From Symbiodinium natans (taxonomy: Eukaryota; Sar; Dinophyceae; Suessiales; Symbiodiniaceae): a stretch of 57,500 bases of DNA. Position 1 is the first letter of the stretch. Every line of letters begins with the position of its first letter. The notes beneath the pieces are model-generated. The model saw only the letters and a program-made list of their open reading frames with translations, made no database searches and was not told where the DNA came from. Location: positions 317,243 to 374,742 of the forward strand of contig CAJNDS010000446.1 in assembly GCA_905221605.1 (NCBI GenBank), given 5' to 3'. Both the position numbers and the translations under genes were made by a program. This document shows positions 11,152 to 22,786 of this stretch, one piece after another.

Positions 11152-11885
11152 GCTACCCTTCCGAAGGGTAGCAGCCCGATTTGGCCAGATTTTGTCTCGG
11201 CGCTTTGTGAAATCCCTATGCCCCGTTTTGATTGGTGTTTTTCCACACTTCCGAAGGGTAGCAGCCCGATTTGGCCAGATTTTCCGCGGCGCTCTGCGAA
11301 ATCCCGATACCCCGTTTTGATTGGTATTTACCACACTTCCGAAGGGTAGCAGCCCGATTTGGCCAGATTTTCTCTCGGCACTTTGTGAAATCCCTATGCC
11401 CCGTTTTGATTGGTATTTTCCACGCATCCGAAAGGCAGCAGCCCGATTTGGCCAGATTTTCCGCGGCGCTTTGTGAAATCCCTATGCCCTGTTTTGATTT
11501 GTATTTTCCACGCTTCCGAAAGGTAGCAGCCCGATTTGGCCAGATTTTCTGCGGCACTTTGTGAAATCCCTATGCCCCGTTTTCATTGGTATTTTGCACA
11601 CTTCCGAAAGGTAGCAGCCCGATTTGGCCAGATTTTCTGCGGCACTTTGTGAAATCCCTATGCCCCGTTTTCATTGGTATTTTGAACACTTCCGAAAGGT
11701 AGCAGCCCGATTTGGCCAGATTTTCCTGCGGCACTTTGTGAAATTATGCCCCGCTTTGATTGGTATTTTCGACGCCGGATTATCCGCAGCACTTTGTGAA
11801 ATCCCGATACCCCGTTTTGATTGGTTTTTACCACACTTCCCAAAGGTAGCCGCCCGATTTGGCCAGATTTTCCCGTGGCGCAGAG
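11152..11885 (+). repeat. 88-bp tandem repeat block, most regular copy
   Basis: About eight head-to-tail copies at 88-89-bp spacing (unit start 'ccccgttttgattggtattt' at about 11221, 11310 and 11399). Copies differ by a few substitutions; one near 11770 is truncated. The block stops where the AT-rich satellite begins. Confidence 0.9.
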
Positions 11886-11899
11886 GGATTTGACAAAGT

Positions 11900-13146
11900 G
11901 CCGGGGTCTCTGGCCAGGCCTGAGGCAGAAAAGAACTTTAATATTAGAATATTAATGTTTTTTAAATATTAAAGTCCCGGGCCGGACTTTAATATTTTAA
12001 TATTCAAGGCTTGACTTTAATATTAGAATATTAAAATATTAAAGTCCTGGGGTCTCTGGCCAGGCCTGAGGCAGAAAAGGACTTTAATATTAAAATATTA
12101 AAGGTTTTTTAAATATTAAAGTCCCGGGCCGGACTTTAATATTTTAATATTCAAGGCTTGACTTTAATATTAAAATATTAAAATATTAAAGTCCTGGGGT
12201 CTCTGGCCAGGCCTGAGGCAGAAAAGGACTTTAATATTAAAATATTCAAGTTTTTTAAATATTAAAGTCCCGGGCCGGACTTTACTATTTTAATATTCAA
12301 GGCTTGACTTTAATATTAAAATATTAAAATATTAAAGTCCTGGGGTCTCTGGCCAGGCCTGAGGCAGAAAAGGACTTTCATATTAAAATATTAAAGTTTT
12401 TTAACTATTAAAGTCCCGGGCCGGACTTTAATATTTTAATATTCAAGGCTTGACTTTAATATTAAAATATTAAAATATTAAAGTCCTGGGGTCTCTGGCC
12501 AGGCCTGAGGCAGAAAAGGATTTTCATATTAAAATATTACAGTTTTTACATATTAAAGTCCCCGGCCGGACTTTAATATTTTAATATTCAAGGCTTGACT
12601 TTAATATTTAAATATTAAAATATTAAAGTCCTGGGGTCTCTGGCCAGGCCTGAGGCAGAAAAGGACTTTAATATTAAAATATTAAAGTTTTTTAAATATT
12701 AAAGTCCCGGGCCGGACTTTAATATTTTAATATTCAAGGCTTGACTTTAATATTAAAATATTGAAATATTAAAGTCCTGGGGTCTCTGGCCAGGCATGAG
12801 GCAGAAAAGAACTTTAATATTAAAATATTAAAGTTTTTTAAATATTAAAGTCCCGGGCCGGACTTTAATATTTTAATATTCAAGGCTTGACTTTAATATT
12901 AAAATATTAAAATATTAAAGTCCTGGGGTCTCTGGCCAGGACTGAGGCAGAGAAGGATTTTCACATTAAAATATTAAAGTTTTTAAATATTAAAGTCCCG
13001 GGCCGGACTTTAATATTTTAATATTCAAGGCTTGACTTTAATATTAAAATATTAAAATATTAAAGTCCTGGGGTCTCTGGCCAGGCATGAGGCAGAAAAG
13101 GACTTTAATATTAAAATATTAAAGTTTTCTAAATAATAAAGTCCCG
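11900..13146 (+). repeat. 145-147-bp AT-rich satellite, forward orientation (9 copies)
   Basis: The landmark 'ggggtctctggccaggcctg' recurs at about 11905, 12051, 12198, 12344, 12490, 12635, 12781, 12927 and 13072, a period of 145-147 bp. Each unit holds a GC-rich head, then TTTAATATT/AATATTAAA palindromes around a 'tcccgggccgga' core and 'caaggcttgac'. Copies are very similar, so amplification is recent. No coding potential. Confidence 0.95.
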
Positions 13147-13815
13147 TGCCTCAGGCCCGGCCAGAGACCCCAGGACTTTAATATTTCAATATTTTAATAT
13201 CAAAGTCAAGCCTTGAATATAAAATATTAAAGTCCGGCCCGGGACTGTAATATTTAAAAAACTTTAATATTTTAATATTAAAGTTCTTTTCTGCCTCATG
13301 CCTGGCCAGAGACCCCAGGACTTTAATATTTCAATATTTTAATATTAAAGTCAAGCCTTGAATATTAAAATATTAACGTCCGGCCCGGGACTTTAATATT
13401 TAAAAAACTTTAATATTTTAATATTAAAGTCCTTTTCTGCCTCAGGCCTGGCCAGAGACCCCAGGACTTTGATATTTTAATATTTTAATATTAAAGTCAA
13501 GCCTTGAATATTAAAATATTAAAGTCCGGCCCGGGACTTTAATATTTAAAAAACTTTAATATTTTAATATTAAAGTCCTTTTCTGCCTCAGGCCTGGCCA
13601 GAGACCCCAGGACTTTAATATTTTAATATTTAAATATTAAAGTCAAGCCTTGAATATTAAAATATTAAAGTCCGGCCCGGGACTTTAATATTTAAAAAAC
13701 TTTAATATTTTAATATTAAAGTCCTTTTCTGCCTCAGGCCTGGCCAGAGACCCCAGGACTTTAATATTTTAATAGTTTAATATTAAAGTCAAGCCTTGAA
13801 TATTAAAATATTAAA
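13147..13815 (-). repeat. Same satellite in inverted orientation (about 5 copies)
   Basis: At about 13146 the array switches strand: 'cctcaggc.cggccagagacccc' now recurs at about 13150, 13297, 13443, 13588 and 13737. Together with the forward part this is a tail-to-tail palindrome with arms of about 670 bp. The last unit decays into 'aagtccagggccagatccac'. Confidence 0.93.
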
Positions 13816-13839
13816 GTCCAGGGCCAGATCCACCGAACA

Positions 13840-14640
13840 TTAAAATATTAAAGTCCCAGGGCCAAACCAGGGCCAAACCGCATTATACATATTTTTCCTT
13901 CTTACGGGGGGGGGGGAGTGAGACCCTAAACCCGAAACCCGAAATCCTAAACCAGCCATGAACCCCTTAAGGGCGGGGGGGGGGGGGGACGAAGCTCCTA
14001 AGCCCTGGAAGCCGGATTGACGAAAGGGACCGCGACTCCCAGTACATCATGGCAGTACCACAGGGGAGGCCCCAGCATTTAGGGGGTGGTAGGGGCTTTA
14101 GGAGGGTTTTTTTAGGGGGTTTTAAGGGGTTTTTTTCAGTGGTTTTCAGGGTCTTTACGGGTTTCTAGGGTGGTAGGGGCTTTAGGGTTTTTTAGGGGGT
14201 GTCTAGGGGCTGTAGGGGTTCGGAGGTTTAGGGGATTTAGGAGGCTTTAGGGGACTTTATAGGGCCTTTTAGGAGGTTTTACGGGGCTGTCGGGGGTTAT
14301 GTAGGGGACTTTAGATTTAGGCTTCATGGGTTATGTAGGGGACTTTAGGGATTTAGGCTTCATAGGAGTTAAGGTCTAGAGCCGGGGGGTGCAGGAATGA
14401 TATTTGGTTCTGAGATGTTCTGGTGTTTAGGGGTGCCAAGTGTGAGTGTTGGGCTTCTTGTATAACTTGTATAGACTTGTTGTTTTGGGTGCGGGCTTCG
14501 GGTTTAGGGACTTCACGCGGCTTGTCGAGGGTTGCTCACAATGAGTACCTCGCTTGGCAAAGTGCCCTTTGTGAGGCCAGCCCGAAGTCATGCAAACCCT
14601 ACGTTTAGGGTTTAGGGTTTAGGGTATGAACCCAATACAT
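13840..14640. repeat. Poly-G tracts and degenerate TTTAGGGG repeats
   Basis: G-runs lie at about 13905-13916 and 13975-13988. From 14080 to about 14375 there are decayed 'tttaggggg' words with variable spacers. An open frame at 14423-14608 lies beyond but has no supporting splice context. No gene is supported. Confidence 0.6.
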
Positions 14641-15535
14641 CCCATAAGCCCCATAGACCCTGTAGTCAGAGTCGGCTTGGCGGGTAGCGCAATCCCTTAG
14701 ACTCGTAAACCTTAACCCTAAACCGCATGTCAGTGTGTATCCTTTCTGAAACCCTAAACCCTAAACCCTAAACGCTAGCCCTAAACCCCTAGACCCTAGA
14801 CCCTAGACCCTAAACCCTAAACCCTAAACCGTGGCAATGGGAATAGATGAGTTTTGTCTGGTTGGGGGTTGGGCTGAGACTCAGGGGTTCATGTTGCAGG
14901 GCTTTGGGGTTTTAAGCATGAGGTGTTTACGGTTTGGGGGCTTAGTGTTTTTCTTAAAAAAACAATTTAGGGTTTAGGGTTTAGGGTTTAGAGTTTGGGG
15001 TTTAAGGGTGAGCGGGGGAGGGGGAGGGTGCTTATCAGGCTTGTGCTTAGCAACCCTAAGACCGCCAAACCCTCTGAACCATAGAATTCCTATAAACCCA
15101 GCAAGCCCTTCAATCCCTGTAACTTTAAAAACCTTGTAAACCCGGTACACCCTGTAAGATCTGTAAGCCCAAGGAAAGCTATGAACCCTATGCTTAAACC
15201 CAACATAAACCCTAAACCCTAAACCCTAAACCCTGACCACGGTGGTCTGCGCACCAGGCCTACCCGAAGAAGGTTCCTTCCTACGGCTGCTTTAACGGTG
15301 TGCCAGGCTGGGGATGAGGATTTAAAGGGTTTAGGGTTTAGGGTTTCGGGTTTCGGGTTTAGGGTTTGAGGTTTAGGGTTCAGGGTTTAGGGTTTAGGGT
15401 TTAGGGTTTCGGGTTCAGGGTTTAGGGTTTAGGGTTTAGGGTTTCGGGTTTAGGGTTTAGGGTTGAGGGTTTAGGGTTTAGGGTTCAGGGTTTAGGGTTT
15501 AGGGCTCAGGGGCTTGGGATGTTCCCGCCTATAGT
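14600..15535. repeat. Telomere-type arrays, both orientations
   Basis: TTTAGGG arrays (about 14604-14624, 14966-14990, 15327-15510) alternate with CCCTAAA arrays (about 14750-14830, 15205-15235). The 15327-15510 array is interrupted by TTTCGGG, TTCAGGG and TTGAGGG variants, so it is an internal, mutating array rather than a chromosome end. Confidence 0.9.
15258..15297 (+). CDS. Candidate exon between telomere-type arrays
   Basis: Follows 'gcaccag' and reads A-Y-P-K-K-V-P-S-Y-G-C-F-N before a possible GT donor (gtgtgc). It lies between a CCCTAAA array upstream and a TTTAGGG array downstream, the same arrangement as many other islands here. Product unknown. Short length means chance openness is possible. 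Confidence 0.35.
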
Positions 15536-15720
15536 CACAGTCCTCAATTAATAGGGATTCTAATGGAGGGGGAGAGGTACTATAACCTCTACCAAGGACT
15601 CTTAGTATAAGATTCAGGGCTTGGATGAAGTCGTTGGAGTCGGAGGCGTCGCCGCTAAGTTGTGCGGGAGCTGTCAAGAATACACGAGTTCCTTGCCCGG
15701 AGTTAGCAGCTTCTGCACAG

Positions 15721-17154
15721 AGCCATGGAGAGCATTGACGAACAGGAGAAGCAAAGCATCATACGCCGCCTGCGAGAGCTGTACGAGCTGAAGTTCGGGA
15801 CAGCGTTTGTCTCGACCCACGCCACCCGTATGGCTGAGATGCTGCGGAACTTCCTCATCGGCTTCCACTCTGGGTTGATTGAGAGAATCGACACTGAGCA
15901 GGAGGAAAAGCCCGGACGTCGACTTTGGCGAGGGTGACTGTGGATGCAGGTTGTTTAGAATTTGGGCTTAGGGGATTTAGGGTTTAGGGCTCAGGGGGTT
16001 TAGGGTTTAGAGGGTTTAGGGTTTATTGGGCCCAATTTGGAATACGTAGTTTGGTTGTTGAACATAGCTTTGCCCCCTGCTGCTTTATGGACTGGCTGAA
16101 GGGCCCCAAGGGTAGAACCAGATTAGCGATTCGGGCTTACTTCAAACTTCAAACCCTAAAGCCCTAGACCCTAAACCAGAACTAGGTGGGCTCGTGGGAT
16201 CTTTTACATCTTCCCTTATATTGGGTTTAAAAGGGATCATTTGTTGAAACATTCGTCAGAGGGTTTTCAGGGCCATGTGCCTGGGCTCAGGGAGCTTAGG
16301 GTTTAGGGTTTTGGGGTTTAGGGTGTCCCCTAAACCTTAAACCCTAAACCCTAAACCCTGAAAAAAGACTATGTGTCCTAAGCGTTGCAGGCGTGCAATT
16401 CTTTGTATCTCGGGCTTAGGTGAACTTCAGACTGGCTAGAGCGAAGAGCACCTTCAAACTTCCCCAGCCCTACCACTGAACCTTTAACCTCCCTCAACTC
16501 CCTAAACTCTACACCCGAAAGCCCCGAAGCCCTACTCCATACCTCCAAAACCCTAAGCCCGAGATCCTGACCCCCTAAACCCTACACCATAAACCTTCAA
16601 CGCTTAATCCTAAACTCTTAACCCTAAAACCTACAACCTAAAACCCCTCCACCCTAAACCCCCCAAGCGAGGCGACGTACCGGCCGAGAAGCGGCTCTGG
16701 TACATCAAGGGCGCAGCCCTCTCCTGAGCGAAGCCCCACTTGGATGCCCAGTAGTGCCCTTTGTCCCCCGAGGTTAGGGTTTAGGGTTTAGGGTTTAGGG
16801 TTTAGGGTTTAGGGTTTAGGGTTTAGGGTTTAGGGTTTAGGAATTCTTAGTTAGGCTTTACCGCTCAGGCTTCAGGGTTTACGCTTCGGGCCAAGGGTAT
16901 TTGAGCCAAGGTTTAGATCAGGGTGTATATGTTAGGGTTTAGGGTCTCTAGGGTTCTAGGATAACCGCCTCCGCGTCCGACTATGTTCGCGTCCGAAACC
17001 GCGGCGAGACTGTAGGGTTGAGGGTTGATGGTTTAGGGTAAGAATCCAGGCTCTCAACCGCCACCTCGATTCGCAGGCCCGTCTGGACCGGCGGCACGAG
17101 CAACAGCGACATCAGGAGCGGCAATGGCTGCGCTTCATCTGCCCGGGACATCCC
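15721..17154 (+). CDS. Four-exon gene model, start MESIDEQEKQ; product unknown
   Basis: Exons 15721-15933, 16668-16772, 16960-17011 and 17050-17154 join in one frame with AG acceptors and GT donors (gtgact, gttagg, gtaggg, gtcatc). The first exon has an ATG at 15725 after 'cacag' and encodes about 69 residues with amphipathic helices (includes RRLRELYELKF and AEMLRNFLIGF). The second is Ser/Pro/Arg-rich, and the last is charged and probably coiled coil (LDRRHEQQRHQERQW). Introns of 734, 187 and 38 bp carry telomere-type repeats; the third is very short, so the last two islands may instead be one exon with a different boundary. No family recognised. The 3' end is not resolved; an open island at about 17232-17320 and islands at 17731 and 17973 may belong to it. 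Confidence 0.45.
16773..16840 (+). repeat. (TTTAGGG)n array
   Basis: About nine perfect or near-perfect TTTAGGG units directly follow the candidate exon ending at 16772. The splice donor 'gttagg' is the first base step of the array. Confidence 0.9.
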
Positions 17155-17730
17155 GTCATCGTTGGCTCCGCATCGTCTACTTGCTCAAGTGCCTTCATCC
17201 CTAAACCCTGATCTCTAAACCCTAACCCCTAAACGTGCGAACTTGCCCGGGTCCACCGCTCGGTCAAGTCTGCAGACAGTACAGCGATGTGCTTTCATGA
17301 CCTGCTTGCAGGCTACCACGTAACTGGGTTTTGGAGTATTATGCTTTAATATTTTGTTTTGCTTCTGGGCTCCTATTATAGCTACGTATGCCGAAAAAGT
17401 ATATACTTGGTTTACAGGGTCTACTCCAAAGCAGGGTTAAGAAACCCTTAAATCGTAACCCCCAAATCCGAACCCACTAAGCCCTAAACACCAAGCCCAA
17501 ATACCCTAACCCAGAAGCCTAGACCTTACATAGCCTAACCCTAAAGCTCTTTAAAGCCTGAAACCTTAAAGCCCCTAAAAGCCCTCAAAAACCTCAAAAA
17601 AGCCCTTACAAGCATAAAGCCCCCTAAAGTCCTTAGCACCCTAATGCCCCCAAAGCACCGAAAGCCCCGAGGAAGCCCTTACAATCATAAAGCCTCCTGA
17701 AAGCCCCCAAAAACCCCAAAGCCCCACAGT

Positions 17731-17801
17731 TCCCGGGGTCTTGCATTCCGCATAGAAACCTATGCAAAGCTGAGAGCCGTGCAAGAGACCAACCCTCCTG
17801 C
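17731..17801 (+). CDS. Candidate exon, unknown product
   Basis: Follows 'ccccacag' and is open for about 24 codons (starts F-P-G-S-C-I-P-H-R-N) to a TAG inside the next telomere-type stretch. No clear donor. Weak call. Confidence 0.2.
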
Positions 17802-17972
17802 CTCAAAGTTTAGGGTTCGGGGTTTGGGGTTTGGGGTTTGGGGTTTAGGGCAGGTTCCAGAAAGTTTGGTAAAGTCCGTGTATCTAGCAGCCAAGCGACT
17901 TTAGGATTTAGGGTTAGTCTGCCTACTTTGTGTTTTAGCTGGAGCCCCTGCATAAAGCCCAAAGCACCCCAG

Positions 17973-18053
17973 GGCACGGATTTCGCCGGCACCAGCAGCC
18001 TCTTCGGCCCCCGCGGGCGCGACACCGGCGAAATGAGCACGAAGGTGCAGTGA
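17973..18053 (+). CDS. Candidate terminal exon ending ...MSTKVQ*
   Basis: After 'caccccag' the frame reads G-T-D-F-A-G-T-S-S-L-F-G-P-R-G-R and ends at TGA 18051-18053. GC content and codon use match other islands. It may be the last exon of the model beginning at 15721, but phase across the gap was not established. A GT donor just before the last codon (gtgcag) is an alternative to the stop. Confidence 0.4.
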   Translation, partial: GTDFAGTSSLFGPRGRDTGEMSTKVQ

Positions 18054-18059
18054 GCAGTC

Positions 18060-19620
18060 GAGTAGGGGGTAGGCACCTAACCGTGTTCCTTGTTGGAAGC
18101 CGGGTGTATATCACTAGTATTCCCAAAAGAGCACTCCTTTCACCAATAGCAGAAGAAAAGGGGTTTGGTTTACAGACTAAGGAGTATGGGTTTGTGTTAT
18201 TATGGGAGTTTTAAGGTTGTAGTTCGTATGGTTTTGGGGGGCTTGGGGAAATCAATAACCTCTGGGGTAGTACACTTTGTGGTGCTTTACTGTAACTTTA
18301 GATCTTTAGCTTTTTTGGGTTTATTGGGTTTCGTAATAAGGCAGCTAAAAGTTTGATTTTTTACTACCCTCCTAAGTGCAGCCATGTATATGTTTTAGAT
18401 GGTAAGCTCTTAAGGATCCGGGTCCGCTTAGGGTACCCAACACAGAAGGCTCCAATTCATGGATCTGGCCATGATTTTCACAAGGATGGGTGCGGAGGCA
18501 GTTAGTCTAAACCTTAAACTCTGAACCCGAAACCACAGAAAGCATAAAGAAGATCCTTACCATCCCTCTTAAGTTGCGCATAGCCCCCCGAACCCTAAAG
18601 CTTAAACCCTAAAAACCCCACGCCCCTTAAGCCTAGAAACCCGAAAGCACTGAGCCTCTAAACCGTAAGCCCCAAAGCCGAAATCCCGAAACCCTATAAA
18701 CCCTCTGAACCCCATAGACCCCAATGTCCCGGTTCAGGGTTTACGGTAAACCTTATAAGCCCTATAGAGCCTACAAACCTTTTCTCGTACACCCTAAAAC
18801 CCCCCAGCCCGAAACCACAAAAACCCCTAAAACCCGGCCAAACCATAAACCCGAAACCCTCAACCTTCAACTCTCAGCCCTCAACCCTCAACCTTCAACC
18901 CTAAACCCTAAACCCTACACACCCGGACCGCTGAAACCCCGGGTGCCAGGGCGCCAAAGCGCTAAACCTCAGCCAGCGCTCGGTTTGGGATCCCAGGATG
19001 CCAAATGGCTTTATACTCTAAACCCGAGCCCTAAACCCTAAACCCTAAACCCTAAACCCTGCACCCCAAACCCTAAGCCCCTAAACCCTCAACCCTGAAC
19101 CCTAAACCCCTGTCCAGGCCTTCTTGGGTACTCTCAGCTACACGAAGCACACTCTAACATGACCCCTCCCTCCCCCTTGACCCCCGTTGCATGAGGTTCC
19201 ATCGTTTACATAATCCTCCCCGTACATATGCGCCCTAAACCCTAACTCTTAAACCCCAAACACCCCCCAAAGCCCCAAAACCTAACGCCTAAACCCTAAA
19301 CTCAAAACCCCAAGAACCCTGGCCCCTAAACCCAAAACTCTCAACCCCAACAACCCTAACCCCTAAACTCTAAACCTCAACAAACCCTAGCCCCTAAACC
19401 CCAAACCATCAAAACCCCAAAAGGACCTAAGCCTTAAACTCCAATCCCCAACAACCCTAAACCCTAAAAACCCGAAACACCCCAAGCACTCAAGCCTAAA
19501 AACAGCCCTGCCACTAAACCCTAAACCCTAAACCCTAAACCCTAAAACCCCTAACCCCTAAACCCTAAATTCTAAACCCCAAAAGTCCTAACGAATAAGC
19601 CCTAATCCCACCGAGCTCGA
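18060..19620. repeat. Mostly degenerate CCCTAAA-type repeats
   Basis: 18060-18480 is unique, moderately AT-rich sequence with an open frame (18165-18356) lacking splice support. From 18500 to 19615 the sequence is CCCTAAA, CCCCAAA and CCCTGAA variants with short unique islands (about 18945-19005 and 19112-19220) that are open in a frame but not convincing. Confidence 0.6.
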
Positions 19621-19753
19621 GGCGCAGGTTAGGGCTTAGGGCTTAGGGTTTCGGGGACTTAGGGTGTCGGGGGTTTAGGGTTTAGGGTTTGTAGGGTTTA
19701 GGGTTTGGGGTTTAGGGTTTAGGGTTTAGGGTTTAGGGTTGCCTCCTCCACAG

Positions 19754-20460
19754 CAACCGAGCGCGTCTCAATGAAGGAGCTCCGGGAACTCCTCGAACGA
19801 AGCTTAGGGTTTAGAGTTTAGAATTTAGGGTTGAGGGTTGAGGGACAGAAAGATCGCTCTGAGCTTCATCGCGCTGACGCACGCCGCGGAGCCGCGCCAG
19901 CAGGTGTGTCTGAGTGTAGGGTTTGAGGTTTATATAGGGTTTAGGGTTTTGGGTTTAGGGTTTAGGGTCTAGGGTTTGGCGTGAGGCGTGAAAGGTTCAG
20001 TGTTGATGTTAGGGCTTCCTGAACGGGGAGTCTCAGCTTAAGGGTTTAAGTGCTGGTGGTTGTTTCCGTTTGTGTTTTAAGCTACTGTACTGTACTTGAA
20101 AGAGAACTCTCTTCCCTTCCAAACCCAGACCCTGTTACATGCACCCAAAAGGCCTTTAACATGCCCCGGGTCGGGTTTAGGGTTTAGGGTTTAGAGTTTA
20201 GGGTTTAGGGTTTAGGGTTTAGGGTTTAGGGTTTAGGGTTTAGGGTCTAGGGTTTAGGGTTTAGGGTTTAGGGTTTAGGGTTTAGCGTTTAGGGAACCCT
20301 TAAACCCCAAGCCCTTAACTTGCCCTAAACCCTAAGCTTGCCTCAAACTCGAGACTCCAACTCCGTCAATTCTCCCTCTGAGTCTGAGCAAGCCCTGACT
20401 TCCTCAGGCCTTGTCCCACAGCTCAAGCGCCCCAGCATTCGCCGGAAGCTTGATCGGGCA
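19754..20460 (+). CDS. Three-exon gene fragment, unknown product
   Basis: Exons 19754-19808, 19849-19903 and 20422-20460 join in frame. The translation includes T-E-R-V-S-M-K-E-L-R-E-L-L-E-R-S, then K-I-A-L-S-F-I-A-L-T-H-A-A-E-P-R-Q-Q, then L-K-R-P-S-I-R-R-K-L-D-R-A. Donors are gtttag, gtgtgt and gtgtag. The first part is helical and charged, the second hydrophobic and the third strongly basic. The first intron is only 40 bp of TTTAGGG-type repeat, near the minimum for splicing, so the boundary there is uncertain. A TAG follows the third exon if the donor is not used. Confidence 0.4.
20164..20296 (+). repeat. (TTTAGGG)n array in a probable intron
   Basis: About 18 TTTAGGG units with few variants (TTTAGAG, TCTAGGG, TTTAGCG). 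They lie between the candidate exons ending at 19903 and starting at 20422. Confidence 0.92.
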
Positions 20461-21153
20461 GTGTAGGGCACGTTTTTGTTTTTTTTTTCAGGTTTAGGGT
20501 TTAGGGTTTAGGGTTTAGGGTTTAATCCATGAGTCAGAAGTGCACGTGTAAGCTTGGGGTTAGGTTAGGGTTGAGGATGTACGGACGATGGTTCAGGGGG
20601 TTCTGGGTTTCTGGCTCATTGTCTAGGACGGCTGGAAAATCGTACACACGTCCGCCTCACAGTTGTATGACTCATAGCTGTTTCGCTAGCTCATTCTGGC
20701 GAAACCCCCTATCATAAACCGTAAAGTCCTGAAACTTAACTCCTGCAAGCCGTTTTGTTTGTTGCATACATGTCCTTATCCAGGTTAGGTACGTGTTTCA
20801 GATGGTTTCATGGCCGACCCTCAAGGTTAAGCCCAAAACAGCCCTAAGTTTAGGGTTTCAGGTTCAGGATTTAGGGGTTAGGGCTAGGGTTTAGGGTCGA
20901 AGTTATACATGAAACCCGGGACCCTCAAGAACCCTGCACTCTCCTCTTGCCAAGCTCGGGCTTCCCCAGGTAGCGATTGAGGGGTTTAGGGGGGTTTGGG
21001 GGCGTTGGCGCTTCAGGGTTTGAGGTTTCGGTGAAAGGTACCCTCGACCACAAGCCCTAACCAGGGGCTCGAAACCCTCAAGGTGTATGTAGGTACGTCA
21101 CAGGCCAAGGGTTTAGGGTCTAGGGTTTAGGGTTTTCCGGAACTGCTTCCCAG

Positions 21154-21825
21154 GCCCCAGCCAGTTCGAGGCAGTTCGAAGACAGCGCGCCGCACGCACT
21201 CCCGCCAGGTCTGCTCGGCTTGGGATTTCCCGCCGTGGGTTTCAAAGGAAGTCGGGCTAAAAAGGACCCCTAAGCCCTAGACCCGAGACCCTAAACCCTA
21301 ACCCCAAACCCTAAACCCTAAACCCTAAATCCTGGTTTAGGGTTCAAAAGGCCCCAAACGGATGGTCCAGCCCAGGTGGGGCTTAAAGGGTTTAGGGAAT
21401 TGCTCTGTGGATTGAAAATATCGGGCAGAGGGATCTGCAGTGTAGGGTTTAGGGTTGATATGTTTAGGGTTGAAGGTTTAGGGTTTAGGGATACAGTTAG
21501 GAAATAAGTTCTGCGTGGGTTTTTGAAGGGTTTTGGGGCTTCTTGTGAAGGGCAGTGGCGTGCCGCGGGGCTAGCAAAGTCGAGCCGACACTTTCGACAA
21601 TGGGTGGCAGGTGCTTTCCACCACCCGGACCCTAAATCCCAGAACCTGAATCCCCCACTAAGCTCTACTTCCCAAACCCTAAACCCTGAACCCTGAACCC
21701 TGAACCCTGAACCCTAAACCCTAAACCCTAAACCCTAAACCCTAACCCCCACCTTCAGGGCCCGAGATGTCCCATGCTGCGCTCCACTATGGCCGCAACC
21801 GCGCATTGCCGGACCGCCGGGAGGG
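21154..21825 (+). CDS. Three exon-like islands, frame unresolved
   Basis: Islands 21154-21208 (after 'tcccag', donor gtctgc), 21556-21610 (after 'gggcag', donor gtgctt) and 21759-21825 (after 'cttcag', donor near gtgtcg) look like exons separated by telomere-rich introns. More than one frame is open. One reading of the last two gives W-R-A-A-G-L-A-K-S-S-R-H-F-R-Q-W-V-A then P-E-M-S-H-A-A-L-H-Y-G-R-N-R-A. Introns carry (CCCTAAA)n and (CCCTGAA)n just before the third island. Product unknown. Confidence 0.35.
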
Positions 21826-22342
21826 GTGTCGAGTATGGGGTTTGGGATGTAGGGTTGAGGGCTTATAGGCTATAGGGTTTAGGGTTTAGGGTCAAGAGTT
21901 TAGGGTTTAGGGTTCAGTTAGGGTTTAGAGATTTGACATTTTTGGGTTTAGTGGGCTTCTGTAACCCTCTTGGGTCTATGAGCGTGGCAGATGGTTCGTC
22001 AAGAGTATCCATTGGGGGTTTAAGGCTCAGTCGGGGCTTGTGCCCGTGTCCCTGTTTGATGCACCCCCCAACTTCGATGTCGTCAGGTGAATTGGGGTTT
22101 AGGGCTTAGGGTTTAGGGTTTAGGGCTTAGGGTTTAGGGTTTAGGGTTTAGGGCTTAGGGTTTAGGGTTTAGGGCTCCATGCGGTAGTGGTTTAATGGGT
22201 TTCGGGTTTAGGGTTTCGACCCCTGCTTCAAACCCCAAGTCCCCCAACTCCGCACCTCAAACCCTAAACAGCCTAAACCCTAAACCCTTAAGACCCCAGA
22301 CCCCAACGCCCCTGCCCTAAGTTCATGACGAAACTGCTACCC

Positions 22343-22366
22343 CTCACCCCCCCCCCCCCCCCCCCC
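22343..22366. repeat. Poly-C tract
   Basis: A run of about 20 C interrupted near its start, in a unique stretch between telomere-type arrays. Length in such runs is often an assembly estimate. Confidence 0.85.
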
Positions 22367-22619
22367 CATATGGAAGATTCTCGTTCTTGCATTATGAACG
22401 GTTTAGGGGTTAGGGTTATGTTGTTGTAGGTTGTTGTCAAAAAAGCCCTTTGGTAACCTAAGCCCTAAACCCTAAACCCTGAACTCTAACCCTAAACCCT
22501 AAGCCCCCGAAACTCTAACCCTCAACCCTAAACCCGAACATAACCCACAAAAAAACAAGCTAGGTGTCATGCTCTTCAGGTTTGGATCTTCAAAAAGGGG
22601 GGCGCTGGGGGAGAAACCC

Positions 22620-22770
22620 CCTAAACCCTAAGCCCTAAACCATAAACCCTAAGCCCTAAACCCTAAACCCTAAGCCCTAAACCCTAAACCCTAAACCCTA
22701 AACCCTAAACCCTAACCCCTAAACCCTAAACCCTAAACCCTAAACCCTAACCCTAAGCCCTAAGCCCTAC
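22620..22770 (-). repeat. (CCCTAAA)n array upstream of an exon
   Basis: About 20 CCCTAAA units with CCCTAAG and CCATAAA variants end just before the acceptor 'ggcgcag' of the exon starting at 22787. Confidence 0.92.
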
Positions 22771-22786
22771 ACCGCCCCCGGCGCAG

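Noticed and set aside
11152-11885. Possible CRISPR array (regular repeats)
   Set aside because: The repeat is head-to-tail over its whole 88-bp length with no unique spacers, and the genome is eukaryotic in character.
15492-15894. Minus-strand frames of about 60 codons near 15.5-15.9 kb
   Set aside because: They overlap the better-supported + strand exon starting with ATG at 15725.
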